A stretch of DNA of 64,000 nt, taken from Annulohypoxylon bovei var. microspora (Eukaryota > Ascomycota > Sordariomycetes > Xylariales > Hypoxylaceae). The position numbers were made by a program, and so were the translations under genes. The notes beneath the pieces are model-generated. The model did not search any database. It was not told the DNA's origin and was given only the letters and a program-made list of their open reading frames with translations. Location: contig MU405222.1 in assembly GCA_022836615.1 (NCBI GenBank), forward strand, positions 124,001 to 188,000, read 5' to 3'. Below are positions 34,786 to 48,478 of the stretch, piece after piece (within the stretch, counting starts at the first letter, position 1; every line of letters begins with the position of its first letter).

Positions 34786-37622
34786 TCATTCTAGGCCTTC
34801 CCATCCGGCCTCGGACTCAACCTCGGACTGCATCGCATCTTCTAGGCTTATCGTTTCCCCCGATGTCAACATCTTTACTGGGACATCGCCTTCACCCGTG
34901 ACTAGCTTTTGGCCGTTGGTGTCTGATGTCTTTCTGTCAACTTGGCCGAGTAGATAGTCGACCATGTATACGTTGTCGTCCGCCAATCGCTTGATTTCGT
35001 TTCGCATCCTCGTGACTGCTCTTGCAACAACTCGCAGCTCAACGTCCACTTTGCTCCGATTTGTCGTAAGCCAAGATCCGTGTTTGTCTACCAAAGACTT
35101 GATCCATAGTAGACAAAACTCGATGTGTGGCGATTCTTCGGTCTGAGCTGCAACGAATCGTAGTAGTCTTGCGACATATACTGTAGGAAACTGCTCTACT
35201 ACCAACGGGATATCTGTATATGGTACCGATTGGAAGACCCTCTTAATCAAACTCGCTTCGTTGAGGCGGAATGCCATGACTAAGGCCTTGAGGTAATCTC
35301 TTTCGTTTTCAAGTACGGCAAGAGTCGAAGCTGGTGTAATTTCCATATTAAGATCGAACGGGTCGAATTGGAGCTCATTGTCTACGCTGTATATGAGGAG
35401 GCCTTCTGTTGATGCGGCACAAAATGCAGTGCCAGCGGGTGAGAAACCAACGCTAGTTACTTTTACTTCGGGCAACTTCTTTCTAGCCGACGGATCGCCG
35501 CCTCTCTTGGAACCGGGCAGTAACTTATCCTTCCGAGCCTCACGGTCTGAATGATCGGCTTCATCATCGAGCAAGCCTTCCGGTCCTGCCTCTGTGAGTA
35601 GCTTGCTGTTCAAGAACTCTTGTGTTCCCGATAAGGAGAGATTGACGCTGACGGTGAACTTTTTGAGGAGGACCATAGTGCTGACAGAATAGAGGCAAAC
35701 ATATTTGCTGTTTCCTGCCGCCAAAAGACAACTCCCGTCTGTGCTATATCGTATAGTGTTAAAACTCTTGGTACCGGCTACGTTGGCGGCGGTCCTGCGG
35801 TCAGTGATCTTCCGACCTCCTGATACGTCTCGTCGTCCATCAAGGCCCGATACCTGCTCAGCATCAGAGACGGACCAAAATGATAGTTGACCATCTAAAG
35901 TAGATATCGCAAGCTGTGCGGAATCTGGCCGGACTGCAATATCTAGGACGTCTGCTTGTAGTTGTAGAGGCTCGCTAGTCTGCGTACGATTGAATATGGA
36001 CCACATCCTAGCCGTTCGATCCCAACTTCCGCTGAATAGAGTACTGCCATCCGGTGAAAATGCTAAAGAGCAGATGGGGCCTTCGTGACCGGATAATTGG
36101 TCCAGCAATTGACCAGTTTGCACGGACCAAATGTGGACGTCGAACGAATCTAGAGATCCTGCAGCGACTACCTCACCACTGGGGTCAACTGCCATGCAGG
36201 AGAAGGAGAGCCGGCTCGGTGCTGTGAATGTTCGGAAGTTTCGATATCGAATAAGATCCCACGCTCGTATAGAACCATCCAAGCTCGAAGTAAAGAGCAC
36301 ATTGCCCTTCTTCGCGAATTCACACGCAGTTACACCACTCGTATGCTCAGTGAATGTGACTATGCAGAACCCAGAATCGACATCCCAGACCTTGATTTTC
36401 CCATCGTCGGCGGTAGTGATGATGCGCTTGCCGTCGGGAGAATAAACTAAGGAGTTCATGGAGTCGAAATGACCTTGCTGTTTTAAGATGTAAGATTCAG
36501 ATTGCCACTCCCAGACAAGGAGCTGGCCTAGTTTAGAGGCCCCAAAGGCTAACCACTCTCCACTCTGATTTATGGTAACAAAGTCGATTTCGTTCTGGGA
36601 TATGCTAAGGGTATGTATCGGGTTGAAATCGGGCATTTCGTATAAACCGAATATTCCATTAGAGAAGCCAGCGACTAAGAGGTTGGACTCGGGATGGAAA
36701 GCAGCACATCTAATATGAGCATTGTTCTGCATGAAGTAATGCCTCTGGACAATCCTCCAGCGCAAATCATCTCCATCAACATCCATATCTTGATCCTCAC
36801 CCGGCGGTGACGCATTAGGATGACTAGTATATTGCCAGTCAAAAACAGCACCATCTTTGCTAACAGTGTATATCGTTTCTTGGTCTTTTGAAAACCAGGC
36901 CCCAATAACAGCCTGCTTGTGGCCCGACAAGACTGTTGGGGTAAACCCTTCCTCTGCATCCAAACTCCATATCCGGACTGTAAGGTCTTTGGAGGCGGTT
37001 AAGAAAAAGCGCGAATCTCTTGACCATTCGATATGACGAACATCATCGAAATGGCCCATATGTGTGTGATGCCGAACGAAAGGCGCAAACTCCAACTCTC
37101 CCTCGGAGTTTGAATCTGGGGTTGATGGAACCTGCCATACTTCGGTCTTTCGACCTAGTCCTACGACAAAGTGGCGCCCTGAGGGGGAGAAAGCTAGGGC
37201 TGTGACGGGAGATCGGAAGGAAAAGTGGTATATGGAGATTCGTCGTGGGACATTGGTTAGGATTGCATGTCCATCTTCGTCAACTGAGAGTAGAAGATTA
37301 CCCCGCGGTGTCAAGCCAATTCTCGAGATATTCTTTCTATGCGCAAAGGGGAGAGTGTACGATTTGTTACTATGAGTAGTGGGTTGTTAGAAATCAAGTT
37401 GTCCTAATGGGAGTCAAGTACAATGCGACTTACTCTACAAGGTTGAAAACCGTAACTCGATTTCCTACCGGAGAGAATAAGCATGTTCCATCAGGGCTAT
37501 ATAATAGATTGCCCTGACAGTAGACAGTCCCAAGGAGGTTGGAAAACTATATGAATGATTAGTAGGGAATTGAACAATATAAAGCCTATAGATATATAGC
37601 TTACTTTGAAATCTGTCTTCAT
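34786..37622 (-). CDS. PWP2: Pwp2/Utp1, U3 snoRNP (SSU processome) WD40 protein
   Basis: Three exons: an 18-nt first exon 37622-37605, then 37546-37434 and 37369-34786, giving 904 aa, close to the yeast protein. The N terminus (FSNLLGTVYCQGNLLYSPDG) and the following tandem WD40 repeats (many xxWD/VW ends, e.g. LTVRIWSLDAEEG, IKVWDVDSG, ARMWSI) form two beta-propellers up to about residue 690. The C-terminal Utp12 domain follows (about 720-850), and an acidic end completes the protein. It acts in the nucleolus as part of the UTP-B subcomplex in 18S rRNA maturation. It is divergent from the septin gene; the starts are about 660 bp apart. Confidence 0.93.
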
Positions 37623-38281
37623 TGTCACGGCATAGCGATCATGGAAGGTAGACAGTATTTACTAGAAAATTATGTCTTGTATGCGCCAGACTTGGAGTAT
37701 GTAACTTTTTTTCGTCTTTGTTATCAGTGATAAGATAATAATAATTTCTCCAGAGGGAGCTACGATAAGGCGTCAAAGTATTTAGCCAATCAAAAGGAGG
37801 CGTTATTTATTAGTGGGGAGTTGCTATTACCTTCACCGGCTCCAAAATTGATTGGCTAGAATTGGTTGGAAGGTCTGGCAGTAGGCGGTCAAGGCTTTCG
37901 ACGCTCGAACCACCACAGGTAGTTGTACAGGGAAATGGCAGAATGGGGTAAGGGGCCACTGACAAGTAATTTAATCCTGGTCCCTTTTTGGTTGCCCTGC
38001 ACGTTGAGGTTGGTTTTGTGCTAGAAGGTAAAAGGTTAAAGGAAATTTGCTTGACCAGCAACACTTTCCCCTGAAGAAGCCCGATCCCGACTCTTCGTCT
38101 GTCAACATCAACGTCGGCCCATATTCTGAAAAAAGAAACATCTTCCCGACAATCCTCATCATACCCGAGTTTAGAATTGAACTTCTTTCTTGGGTCCATC
38201 TCTGTTATTCCATCTCTGATTGAGGTTGATTCTTGTTCTTAACTTAACAGCTATCGACACCATTTAATCATCACCGCCAAC
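37623..38281. promoter_or_regulatory. Shared divergent promoter region of PWP2 and CDC12
   Basis: About 660 bp between divergent start codons. A 130-codon minus-strand frame inside it (37810-38199) looks like leader sequence of the septin read backwards and is not called. Confidence 0.5.
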
Positions 38282-39620
38282 ATGCCTCCTGCCACCGCCG
38301 AAAGCGCGTCGCCAATTGGCATTGCCAATCTGCCAAACCAGCGACACAAGATTGTAGCTAAGCGAGGTGCTGCTTTCACTATCATGGTACGGTCATACAT
38401 AAGCTCTTGAATTATATAATAAATAAATCGCTGACGTCAAATATTAGGTCGCTGGTGAATCCGGATTGGGCAAGACTACCTTCATCAACACCCTCTTCTC
38501 TACCACCATCAAGAACTATGCCGACCACAAGCGACGACACCAGAAGCAGGTTGACAAGACTGTCGAGATTGAGATTACCAAGGCTGAGCTGGAGGAGAAG
38601 TTCTTCAAGGGTACTAACTCAACCCTCTCTCAAGCTTCATAACCACTTAGCTATTATTTATTAACTATTATATCTACAGTTCGCCTGACCGTTATTGACA
38701 CTCCAGGCTTTGGAGACTATGTCAACAACCGAGATTCATGGATGCCCATCATCGAGTTCTTGGATGACCAGCACGAGTCGTACATGCTCCAGGAGCAACA
38801 ACCCCGCCGACAGGACAAGATTGATCTCCGTGTCCACGCTTGCTTGTACTTCATCAGACCAACTGGCCACACCTTGAAGCCTCTGGATATCGAGGTCATG
38901 AAGCGACTCTGCTCGAGAGTCAACCTGATCCCCGTTATCGCTAAGGCTGATACCTTGAGCCCTATCGATCTTGCCAAGTTCAAGGCCAAGGTATGTATTA
39001 TATACATGAATTACTCATCACTCATTTGACTAATAAATATGTAGATCCGTGCTGTCATTGAGGCCCAGAGCATCAAGATCTACCAGCCGCCAGTTGAGGA
39101 GGATGACGAAGCCGCTGCTCAGCATGCCCGCAGTCTCATGGCTGCTATGCCGTTCGCTGTTATCGGCTCAGAGAAGGATGTCAAGACCGGCGACGGCCGT
39201 ATCGTGAAGGGCCGCCAGTACTCCTGGGGTGTTGCCGAGGTCGAGAACGAGGACCACTGCGATTTCAAGAAGCTGCGCTCGATTCTAATCCGCACTCACA
39301 TGCTTGACCTCATCCACACGACCGAGGAGTTACACTACGAGGCGTACCGTGCCCAACAGATGGAAACTAGAAAGTTCGGCGAGGCCCGTCCCCGTAAGCT
39401 CGACAACCCCAAGTACAAGGAGGAGGAGGAGGCTCTCCGCAAGCGCTTCACCGAGCAGGTCAAGATCGAGGAACAACGATTCCGACAATGGGAACAGAAG
39501 CTCATCGCCGAACGCGACCGCCTCAACAAGGACCTCGAGCAGACCCACGCTCAGATCAAGCAGCTCGAGAACGAATTGGAGCAAATGCAGGGCAGCGTTG
39601 CTCGCAGCGGTCGTCGCTAG
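38282..39620 (+). CDS. CDC12: Septin, Cdc12/AspC group, 384 aa
   Basis: Four exons (38282-38386, 38448-38610, 38680-38990, 39045-39620). The GTP-binding domain is complete: G1 GESGLGKT at 38-45, G3 DTPG at 96-99 and G4 AKAD at 177-180. The septin unique element follows, then a C-terminal coiled coil (about 315-380, rich in Glu/Gln/Lys). GIANLPNQRHK at the N terminus and the KYKEEEEALRKRFTEQVKIEEQRFRQWEQ-type C-terminal pattern place it with yeast Cdc12 / A. nidulans AspC rather than Cdc3, Cdc10 or Cdc11. It forms septin filaments at septa and branch points. Confidence 0.93.
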
Positions 39621-40174
39621 ATTCGCTAGAACCCTTTTTACCATATTCGGCAACTAGAAGTTTTGGTTCCGCTAGTGCTAGTTAACGCTTCCCATCTGAG
39701 ACGGTTGTACGGAGTTGAGTCGAGACACTTTGTTGGACTCGGCATCTCCGATTCTTACATGCATGGGACGTTGACGGGTTGATATGCTTACAAGCTTAAT
39801 TACGTGTGTTGAGAGGTGAATTGACAAAGTGCCGACGATTGCTGATGGCAAAGGTTGTGGGTTGATAGGCGTGTGTGGGTTTACCTGCGACATCAAAATA
39901 TTCTCCTTTTGGAGGTCGATTGCACCTCCGTTTCTCCCAGATCAGTTAGGTTTAGTTTACGATGTAATCGCGAGTTTCTATGATACCAGTAACAAACCAA
40001 GAAGATTTCTTCATTCGCTTCATGACATTAATTGACAATTATTCCCAGTCAACTAAGAGTGTCTATCATTAGATATACGTAGGATCATGTACTCCTTAGT
40101 TATACCTAAACATATGATTATCTAATCCAGGCATAATGTACCAATAACCTAGGTGATATTAAGTACCTAGGTAT
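39621..40174. other. Convergent 3' intergenic region
   Basis: About 550 bp between the ends of the septin and kinase genes. One TACCTAGGTA palindrome lies at 40164-40173, next to the kinase stop codon. No gene is seen. Confidence 0.6.
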
Positions 40175-41758
40175 CTAGACGGCATCCATCGCTGCTCTAG
40201 TGGTAAGCTGCTCGTTCTTGTTACCCAGCTTCGAAATCTGCAGAAAGGCATCCACGCCGTACCCTTCCAAGCTATGCAGCTCCAGGCTTCCCGCCCAGTA
40301 CTCGGCGTAGACACGGCTCAGCGGCAGTCCCATGCCGAGGCGGAGGTTAGGCGGGCGCGTAGACAGAGAATGAAGAGAGCTATCGTGGAGGTTCGAATGT
40401 TCGTTGCTCTGTAACACCGCCAGCTTGCCGTCGTTCACTTTGAGCTCCTGTAGCGTGGCGGCCATCAGCGGCACCTGGCCGAGGTTCTCGAGCCGCTGAT
40501 TCTTTAGAGGCCCCTTGCCGAAGGACCATAGGTACGGGAGGTTATCTCGCGGGATACCGCCGCCTTGGTCCGAGATTCGGATTATGACGTGCTGTTGCGC
40601 TTCACATACGGTGACTTCGATGGGCGGAGGAACCGAGGTGGGGTTTTTACTCTTTTGGTGTTTCTCGATGACGGCTTCGACAGAGTTGCGTAGGAGCTCG
40701 CCAACTATGTACTCGAGGTGACTAAGGATGTACGGGAAGGAAGCGTCGAGGTGTCCATTGACATTGATCTTGGGTATTTTGGCGTGCGGGCCGTTGTCGG
40801 ATCGGGCGAGCTCCTGCACCGCTTTGGCGCAGTGCTCGATCACGTCCTTGGCTACGCACTTAATGAATACTTCGCCGATAAATTCAGACTCGGAGAGCTT
40901 AGCCCCGGGCGAGAACCAATGCGAGTTGTAAGTCTCCGTTAGAGCTAGATGTTGCTCCGCGATGACTCTACGGGATATTCGCTACATCGAGGATGAGATA
41001 TTAGCCATGATCATACTCTTATTAGATTCTCACAACGTATTACTCACGGAACGTAGTATAGTATTCATAAAATGATCGAGCTCGGCGGCGGGCATCAGTC
41101 CGCTACATTCGAGTATACCCATAGCTAGCTTCGGGATCACAGTTAAGTGGGCGCGTAGCATCTTGGCTATCTCCTTACACAGGCGTTCGTTATCCTCGAG
41201 CGTCTTAATTTCCTTAATGCGCCGAAATGTATCGAAGGCGGTATAGTAGAGCTCGTACACATCGCTAATGTGCGGGTTCGTTACGACCACATAGGGCAGG
41301 CGTTGCATATCGCGAATTCGGTGGGCGATTCTCGTAGGCAGCTCGGTCCGGACATAGTTCGCAGAGCTGATCAACCGCGCCTCGGTCAGCGACCGACCAA
41401 ACACCATCAATTGTCGTAAGCTGATCGGCCGAGCTTCTTTCACTACCCATCTAGATACGCGGAGGCGAGCTGCTGTCAGTCACGAGACGTGCCGGATATA
41501 TACAGAGCTAATTGGGCTGCCATACTCATCCAGGACCTGTACCGGCCTCCATTTTGCCGAATGCGTCCACCGCCTACTTGTTTTGCTGAAGTTTCTACTA
41601 TCGTGGTTTCCTAGCCTCGAGGCAACTTGTGGCGGCAATACAAGTGCCCGGACCGAGTCTATCGAAGCTCGAGGACGGGTGGTCAACCGGAGGGTCTTGG
41701 TGGCATTTTGCACCGCGATTGGTAACATGCCGATGATTCCATGCCAAAGTAAAAACAA
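40175..41758 (-). CDS. Mitochondrial PDK/BCKDK-family protein kinase, 480 aa
   Basis: Three exons (41758-41526, 41450-41048, 40981-40175). The N-terminal 60 residues are basic and poor in acidic residues, consistent with a mitochondrial presequence. The alpha-ketoacid dehydrogenase kinase N-domain follows (ISLRQLMVFGR, ANYVRTELPTRIAHRIRDMQ, PYVVVTNPHI). The GHKL ATPase domain has an N-box ELLRNSVEA (about 307), G1 SDQGGGIP (349-356) and G2 GMGLPLSRVYAEYWAG. These kinases phosphorylate and switch off the pyruvate or branched-chain ketoacid dehydrogenase E1 subunit; the sequence alone does not tell me which. The splice at 41526/41450 is fixed by the family sequence VLDEWVV. A second in-frame Met at residue 11 could also start. 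Confidence 0.88.
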
Positions 41759-43420
41759 TACAGAGAAGTTAAATTGGGAAAAATGGGATATAAACTGCGA
41801 AGCAAGCTTGCTCCTAAAGAGAAAGTGTGGAGTTGTCTAAGTTTGAGTTTGAGCCAGGACCTGCCCTTACGTAGAGTAAAGTCAGGGGGAGCACATGTTC
41901 CGGTTTCGCTAGGCGGTTACATGTGGCGGCGCATGTGGTGTGTACACTGTAGAGTTTAGAGCAGGCAAGTGCTAAGAGTGTTATTGGAGGCAATTCTTTC
42001 TGTGACGGTGACGATGCAATGAGTCGGACCTGCTGCTTAGTGTACTGCTTGCAGCGTGATATACCCCACATTCTCCAATTGGCATGGGCTGGTATGGGCG
42101 GACTTAATAATAGCTACGGTAAACGGGATCCTCCCAGAACCTTAACTAAATTCTGTATTGAATCTATGTAGTTACCTAGAAGAATTTTCAAGGTTCTCGT
42201 CACTGAAATTCAATGTTATCAATATATGCGTCTTTGTCCTTGTTTGTGGTTATTGGAGATCCTTTGTTTATTCTTTTTCTTTATGTAATGGTGTCAGGCA
42301 ACCAGAATACTTAGGTGAAATGGTGAAAAGTGTGTTGCAGATTTCCGAGGGGTTCGGCTACGTTAGGTTGTGCGTGTAGATCGTCTTATTAATATTAGGT
42401 AGGTTCTTGCATGTGCATTTGGGATTGATTCAAAGAGAATGGACGAATAGACGAAGAGCTAATAGCTTAACTTAGTGATTGATTACTTACATACCTACCT
42501 ATAATAGGTAACATCCATCATGGTTTTAGGGCAAAGAAAGATGGGATCATTTTGTCTCACAACTTGTAACCCATCCACCTGCTAAAGAAACCGAAGAAAA
42601 CTTGCACTCGATGTCTCGGGACAGATGTTCAATTTTCGCAACAACGTCATTGGCAATTGGAGATCGGTGGGGCCATCTTAACACCTAAGGCACATAAGGA
42701 AAATACTACTTCCAAGGTTCTTGGTTACGTTATGTCAGCAACTTATGTAGTTATTGTAAGTCACTATACTTTTAAAGCGGTATATATTTAAGAAGGACAC
42801 CATACGAAAATAGAAATTCTAAAGTATACTCTACTTAGCTAGGTACATTCCGAAAACTTGACTTCTCCGCATTCGACATAGTAAGGTTCCTACCTCTAAG
42901 AGCATTCATTGAAAGTGCAGTCATTCCCCCATAGCTGCGCATCTTATCCCGCCCTCTAGGCTTTCCCAGGCATTTCCTAGGGTTGCCTACAATTTAAGCA
43001 GGTACGCTTATACATGTACACGTATGGACCCGACATCACTCAATGTGTCACAGCCCACTTTCTATGCCCACCTAGTGCTTGCCGACCTTGTCAATGAAGC
43101 AATTCCTAAAGCTTTACCTCCGTTTTTTCTTTTTCCTTCGACATTTCCAACTTCATCCACCGATACTGCGCCTAGTCGCGTATTTCTAGTAACATTGTCT
43201 TGTAGCTCTCGATTGTCCTTGCCACAACTGCTGGCAGAGAGCTATCTCTCACTTCGCAGTTTCTTTTCACGCCACCCTTTCTAGCCCCGCCGAGTGCAGT
43301 TGGAACTCTCGACTACTTTTTTTTTTTAAACTCGTCGATTTGGGAGGACCATTTGGCATTGGTTTGGGAAGTCGCCAACCGAAACGACTTAGTTATTGTT
43401 TAGAATACCGACGAGCAATC
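41759..43420. other. Divergent intergenic region, PDK-like kinase and USP7
   Basis: About 1.7 kb of promoter sequence between divergent genes. Short frames around 42158-42379 and 43024-43284 have no recognisable content. The DNA is C/T-rich just before the USP7 gene, as in many fungal leaders. Confidence 0.55.
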
Positions 43421-43738
43421 ATGGTAGGTACATTTACTTAACCTGTCAATAACATCTTTTCATAATCCGGCTCTACCAAAGAAGACGCCACGCGATAATC
43501 GTCCTTCTTTATTGTTCTAACCTTTCCCTATTCGTATCCTGTCTATCCGACTGCCCGCATACCTACCTATCCATGATTCTACAGGTCAACTCTTTGATTC
43601 CAACCAATTTCTATGGTTATGAGCATTGATCCAACCCTATTTTTTACAAACTTCTTCGCTCTTCTTGTTTAGAAGTTACCAATACTCATACTCATATTTT
43701 GCTAGAGCTACGATTCCGAAATTCACTCGCCGAATGAC

Positions 43739-46700
43739 ATGATGGTGGATACGCAGGATGAGATGGTCGTCCAGCCGGCCCTAAGCGAGAAGGACCAGAT
43801 AACCGAAATCAATCCAGACCAGCTAGATGCCGATGCTGAGAACCTCGAGAACCCTATGCTAGCTACCGATCGTACGTGCGAACTCCCAAGATGATATAAA
43901 TAGGTTGCCTTTATAAGAAACTTGTGTTAACAGAGACTCTTTTATCTAGATGAGGCGATGAAGGAGATAGTTCTGCCTCCTCTCCTAGATGAGCCCAAGG
44001 TTCTGGAAGACGTCGTCAATACGTGGACCGTGGAAAATTGGAGAGCCTTATCAAAGAAGGAGCATGGTCCCGTATTCGAGGCTGGCGGTTATCCATGGCA
44101 AGCAATATATATATAAAATTTACTTCGAGGACCAACTTTCTAACTCGACTAAACAGGCGAATTCTCCTCTTCCCATTCGGAAATAATGTTGACCAATCCT
44201 CAATATATCTTGAACATGGCTTCCAAGATACAACCAGCATACCAGAAGATTGGAGCTGTTGTGTACAGTTTGGTCTAGTCATGTGGAATATTAGTGACCC
44301 ATCTCTCTACTATCATCATACCGCCCACCACCGTTTTACCAAGGAAGAGAGCGACTGGGGTTTCACGCGCTTCCTCGAGCTCAGAAAGATGTTCCAGCAG
44401 GGATGGGACAACTCTAGCCACCCGCTCGTTGAGAACGACTCAGTCAATATTACCGCATACGTTCGAATAGTAGAAGATGAGACTGGTGTGTTGTGGCATA
44501 ACTTCAACAACTACGATTCGAAGAAAGAAACCGGCTATGTCGGCCTCAAGAACCAGGGTGCCACATGCTATCTTAACTCCCTACTACAATCATTATTCTT
44601 TACCAACGCCTTCCGAAAGGTCTGTATAACTAAATTCTTTAAGGATGAACTATTAGAAATTAGAGATAACTTACTAACTTATTTCAGGCCGTTTACGAAA
44701 TTCCAACTGCTGAAGATGAGAGCATAACTAACAGCGCCTATACCCTCCAGAGATTGTTTTATCAGCTCCAGATATCAAACAGCGCTGTGGGCACTAATGA
44801 ACTCACGAAGTCTTTCGGTTGGGATACGCGTCACATCTTTGAACAGCAAGATGTACAGGAATTATCCCGCAAGTTGATCGAGCGTATGGAGGAGCGTATG
44901 AAGGGCACCGCAGCTGAAGATGCTCTTCCGCGCATGCTGAGTGGTAAGGTCAAAACGTATGTGTCCTGCATTGACGTCGAGTACGAATCCAGTCGAGTTG
45001 AAGACTTTTGGGATATCCAACTCAACGTCAGAGGCATTCCGAATCTTGAAGGCAGCTTCAAGGACTATATCCAACAAGAGACGCTTGATGGCGACAACAA
45101 GTATTGGGCAGGCGATGAGTTCAAGTATCAGGATGCTCGCAAGGGTGTAATCTTCAAGAGTTTCCCCGAGGTCCTACATCTACACTTGAAGAGATTCGAA
45201 TATGACATTCAGCGCGATACGATGATGAAGATCAATGATCGCTTCGAATTCCCCGAGGTTCTGGACGTCACGCCCTATCTTGATCAGGACGCGGACAAGT
45301 CTGAGCCCTGGACCTATAAGTTGCATGGTGTCCTAGTGCACAGTGGAGACCTTAACGCAGGTCATTACTATGCGTACCTCAAGCCGAACAAGGATGGTTG
45401 GTTCTACAAGTTCGACGATGATAAGGTCACAAAGGCAACGATGAGAGAAACATTAGAGGACAATTTTGGTGGCGAGTATCCTGCCTCACTTGTACAATCT
45501 CGCGCAGGTCTTCAGAAGAAGACACCGATTATGCGCCAAATGAGCGCGTACATGTTGGTGTACATCCGAGAGTCTCGTCTAGACCAAGTCTTGACGCCCG
45601 TCCAGAAAGACGACTGCCCACCACATCTACGTGAGTTCCCTCGTGTAACACAATTCAGTACCTAGACTAATGATATCTATAGAGAAACGACTGGATGAAG
45701 AAGCGGCAGCACGAGAAGCGAAACGCAGAGAACGCGAAGAGCAGCATTTATACCTTCCTGTCAAGGTCATTACGGAAGAGACATTCAAGCATCATGGGTC
45801 GACCGACCTTACGAACTTCGACCTTAATCCCAGTGAAGATCCCTCAGCCCCCAAGTTCTACCGTACCAAGAAGCAAACCACCATCGAAGAACTAGTTACG
45901 CTCATTGCTCAGGACCTAAACCAAGATCCCAAGAGGGTGCGCTTGTGGATTATGGTAAATCGTCAGAACAAAACAACTCGACCTGACCAGCCGATTATGG
46001 ACTTGAGGCCAACAATAGAAGAAACCTACTCAAGAATGGCTACCACAACTAGAGATTATGCATTGAGAGTCTGGGCCGAAGTTGTGGAGGAGGTCGATGC
46101 CGAAGGAGAGGCAGCTTGGCCTACTTATCAGAGCAATGCTAACGGGGTTATTGTTAAGAACGACTTAATCCTTCTCTTCTTAAAGCATTTTGATTCTGAG
46201 AGGCAGGTTCTCGAAGGTGCTGGTCATATCTACGTCAGCAAGGAGAAAAAGGTCGAGGATCTTGTCCCTGTGATCGCAAAGAGAATGGGTTGGGGTGATA
46301 AGCTACCTTCGGGAGAACAACTATCAATGTGGGAAGAGATAAAACCGGCTATGATCGAGGGTCTTAAGGCGAAACAGTCCTTGAAAGCAGCCGAGTTACA
46401 GGATGGTGACATCATATGTTTCCAGAAAGTCCAGGAGAGGAAATCGGCCGAAATACTAGGGAAGCTTCCCCGTCTAGGAGACAAGAACTCTGAGGAGGCT
46501 ACACGGCGATGGGATCGATATGATGATGCCAAAACATTCTACGACTTCCTCTGCAACAAGAAAGAAGTCCGTTTTGATCCTCACCCGCGCTGTGAAAAGG
46601 CAAATTATCAGAGCTTCATCCTTACCCTCAGCACAAAGATTACCTACGACCAACTTTCTGAGAGGGTCGGTGAGCAGTTAGGAGTTGACCCCACCCACCT

Positions 46701-47637
46701 CCGCTTCTTCACAGCCAATGCGTCGACGGGAAGCCCCAGGACAGCAGTGAGAAGAGCTGTCAACCAAACCCTTGGTTCAATACTCAACCCGAACGGATAT
46801 ACCCAACAAAGCATGCAGACTAAGCCTAACTCCTTTTTCTTCGAGGTCTTAGATATGAGTCTTGCCGAGCTAGACACCAAGAAGAGCGTCAAAGTGACTT
46901 GGTTGAGTGAAGGTATTACAAAAGCGGTAAGTTCCCTCGAGCAGTCCACGTGGAGTATATTCTTATAACTTTTAACTTTTAGGAAACCTTCGATGTCCTG
47001 GTGAATAAGCAAGGGCACATTGAAGATCTCGTCCAGGCATTCCTTAAGAAGTCACAACTCAAGGATGAAAGTGAAGCTGGCCGAATTAGGGTCTATGAGA
47101 TACACCACCACAAGTTTTTCCGAGAACTCGTGCCTAACTATCCGGTTATTAGCATAAATGATTATGCGGATGTTATTGCTGAGCGAGTTCCAGAAGAAGA
47201 GGTGGATGCCGATGAAAGAGATTTCATCAAGGTGATCCATTTTCAGAACGACCCCAGTCGCGTACATGGAATCCCATTCAAGTTCCTTCTCAAAGAGGTA
47301 TGAAATTTATTAATTATCACGATAACACACAAAGCTAATAACCACACAGGGCGAACTATTCTCAGAAACAAAGAAACGACTTGAGAATCGAACAGGCATC
47401 AAGGGCAAGGCCTTCGAAAAAATCAAGTTCGCAATAGTACGACGATTCCAGAAGCCGGCTTATATCAACGACGGTGAGAAATGGGAAATACCAACTTCTT
47501 CGTGACACAGCTAACATGGTACAGACGATGTGCTCTTCGACGAGGGTGGCACGATAGAAGACGACGTCGTGCTTGGGTTGGATCATCTGGACCGCACGAG
47601 AACGACACGAAATGGGGGAGAAATGTTCCTCAAGTAG
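43739..47637 (+). CDS. UBP15: MATH-USP deubiquitinase Ubp15/USP7-like, about 1160 aa
   Basis: Eight exons from the conservative start: 43739-43871, 43950-44097, 44157-44619, 44688-45630, 45683-46926, 46983-47297, 47350-47473 and 47525-47637. Domains: an N-terminal MATH/TRAF-like domain (FTW-type TWTVENW, about 65-195), then a USP catalytic core with Cys231 in NQGATCYLNS and His474 in AGHYYAYL, then a series of ubiquitin-like HUBL domains to the C terminus. This is the USP7/HAUSP/Ubp15 architecture: a nuclear and peroxisome-linked deubiquitinase. The intron 44098-44156 uses a GC donor (GCAAGC), needed to rebuild the Trp of GGYPW. An alternative start is an ATG at 43421 immediately followed by GTAGGT, spliced to 43706, which would add 12 residues beginning MSYDSE. 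Confidence 0.92.
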
Positions 47638-48478
47638 GCTTCTACATATGTAGCTGATTCTTCGGATACATTTGCTCCTCACGAGCTCCTAGGAGTCCTC
47701 GGGGTTTTCGGCCGTTTGACGAGGATATGAACTCTTTAACGATCTCGACTGAGGACCGATAACCTCTAGCTGAGCTGTGCCTTTTGTATTAAGTGATTAT
47801 TGGCTCTACGGCAAGTTTGCCTATTCCCCTAGTCATACCTACAGGGGATTCCCAAACACGCAGGGGGGGCAAGGCAACGGGGAAACAATCAGGGGCTAGG
47901 AAGCCAATGGAAACGTCTTGATGCAGTATCGTTGATAGGGACGAGGCATTGCGGAAGGCGTACGTGCAGAAATGTGTCCGTGGCAATTGAACAGGGATTT
48001 TTTTGGGCGAGTTTAGGCGTCTCTCCATTGAGCACAGCAGTTGCGGAACTGACTACGGACTTGTCCTATGCATGAACATCGTGGATCTAGATGCTAATGA
48101 CCCCAGGGTCCGGCAACTTGAGCCTGCTTTATGAATACATCGAGTTCTTTCCTCTATTGCAGGATTTACGTGATCAGAATTATGCACTCGTTGCGTGGAT
48201 GCAAAGCTAGGCAGATTAAGTACGAGATCAGCTTACGTAATTTGGGTATTGACTTTATTCATTCAGGATCACTGCCAGTACATACTCCCAATGAGGCGGG
48301 TATGCATTATCGCGTCGTTATAGGATTCCATGAAGTACGGGACGTATATGGCCTTTGTCTATGGTGGTCGAGGAATCTGGACAGTTCTGTTTAGTAAGAA
48401 AATCTGCTAGGATGAAGGGCATTTTTATTGTTGTACTTACCATGTATCAAACCAAGAGCTTACTTAGCTGCGGGAGGG
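47638..48478. other. Intergenic, no supported gene
   Basis: Convergent 3' region of USP7 and the small Arg/Gly-rich gene. Short frames only. Confidence 0.6.

Noticed and set aside
37810..38199. 130-codon minus-strand frame between PWP2 and the septin
   Set aside because: It falls in the divergent promoter, with no family similarity and no splice partner.
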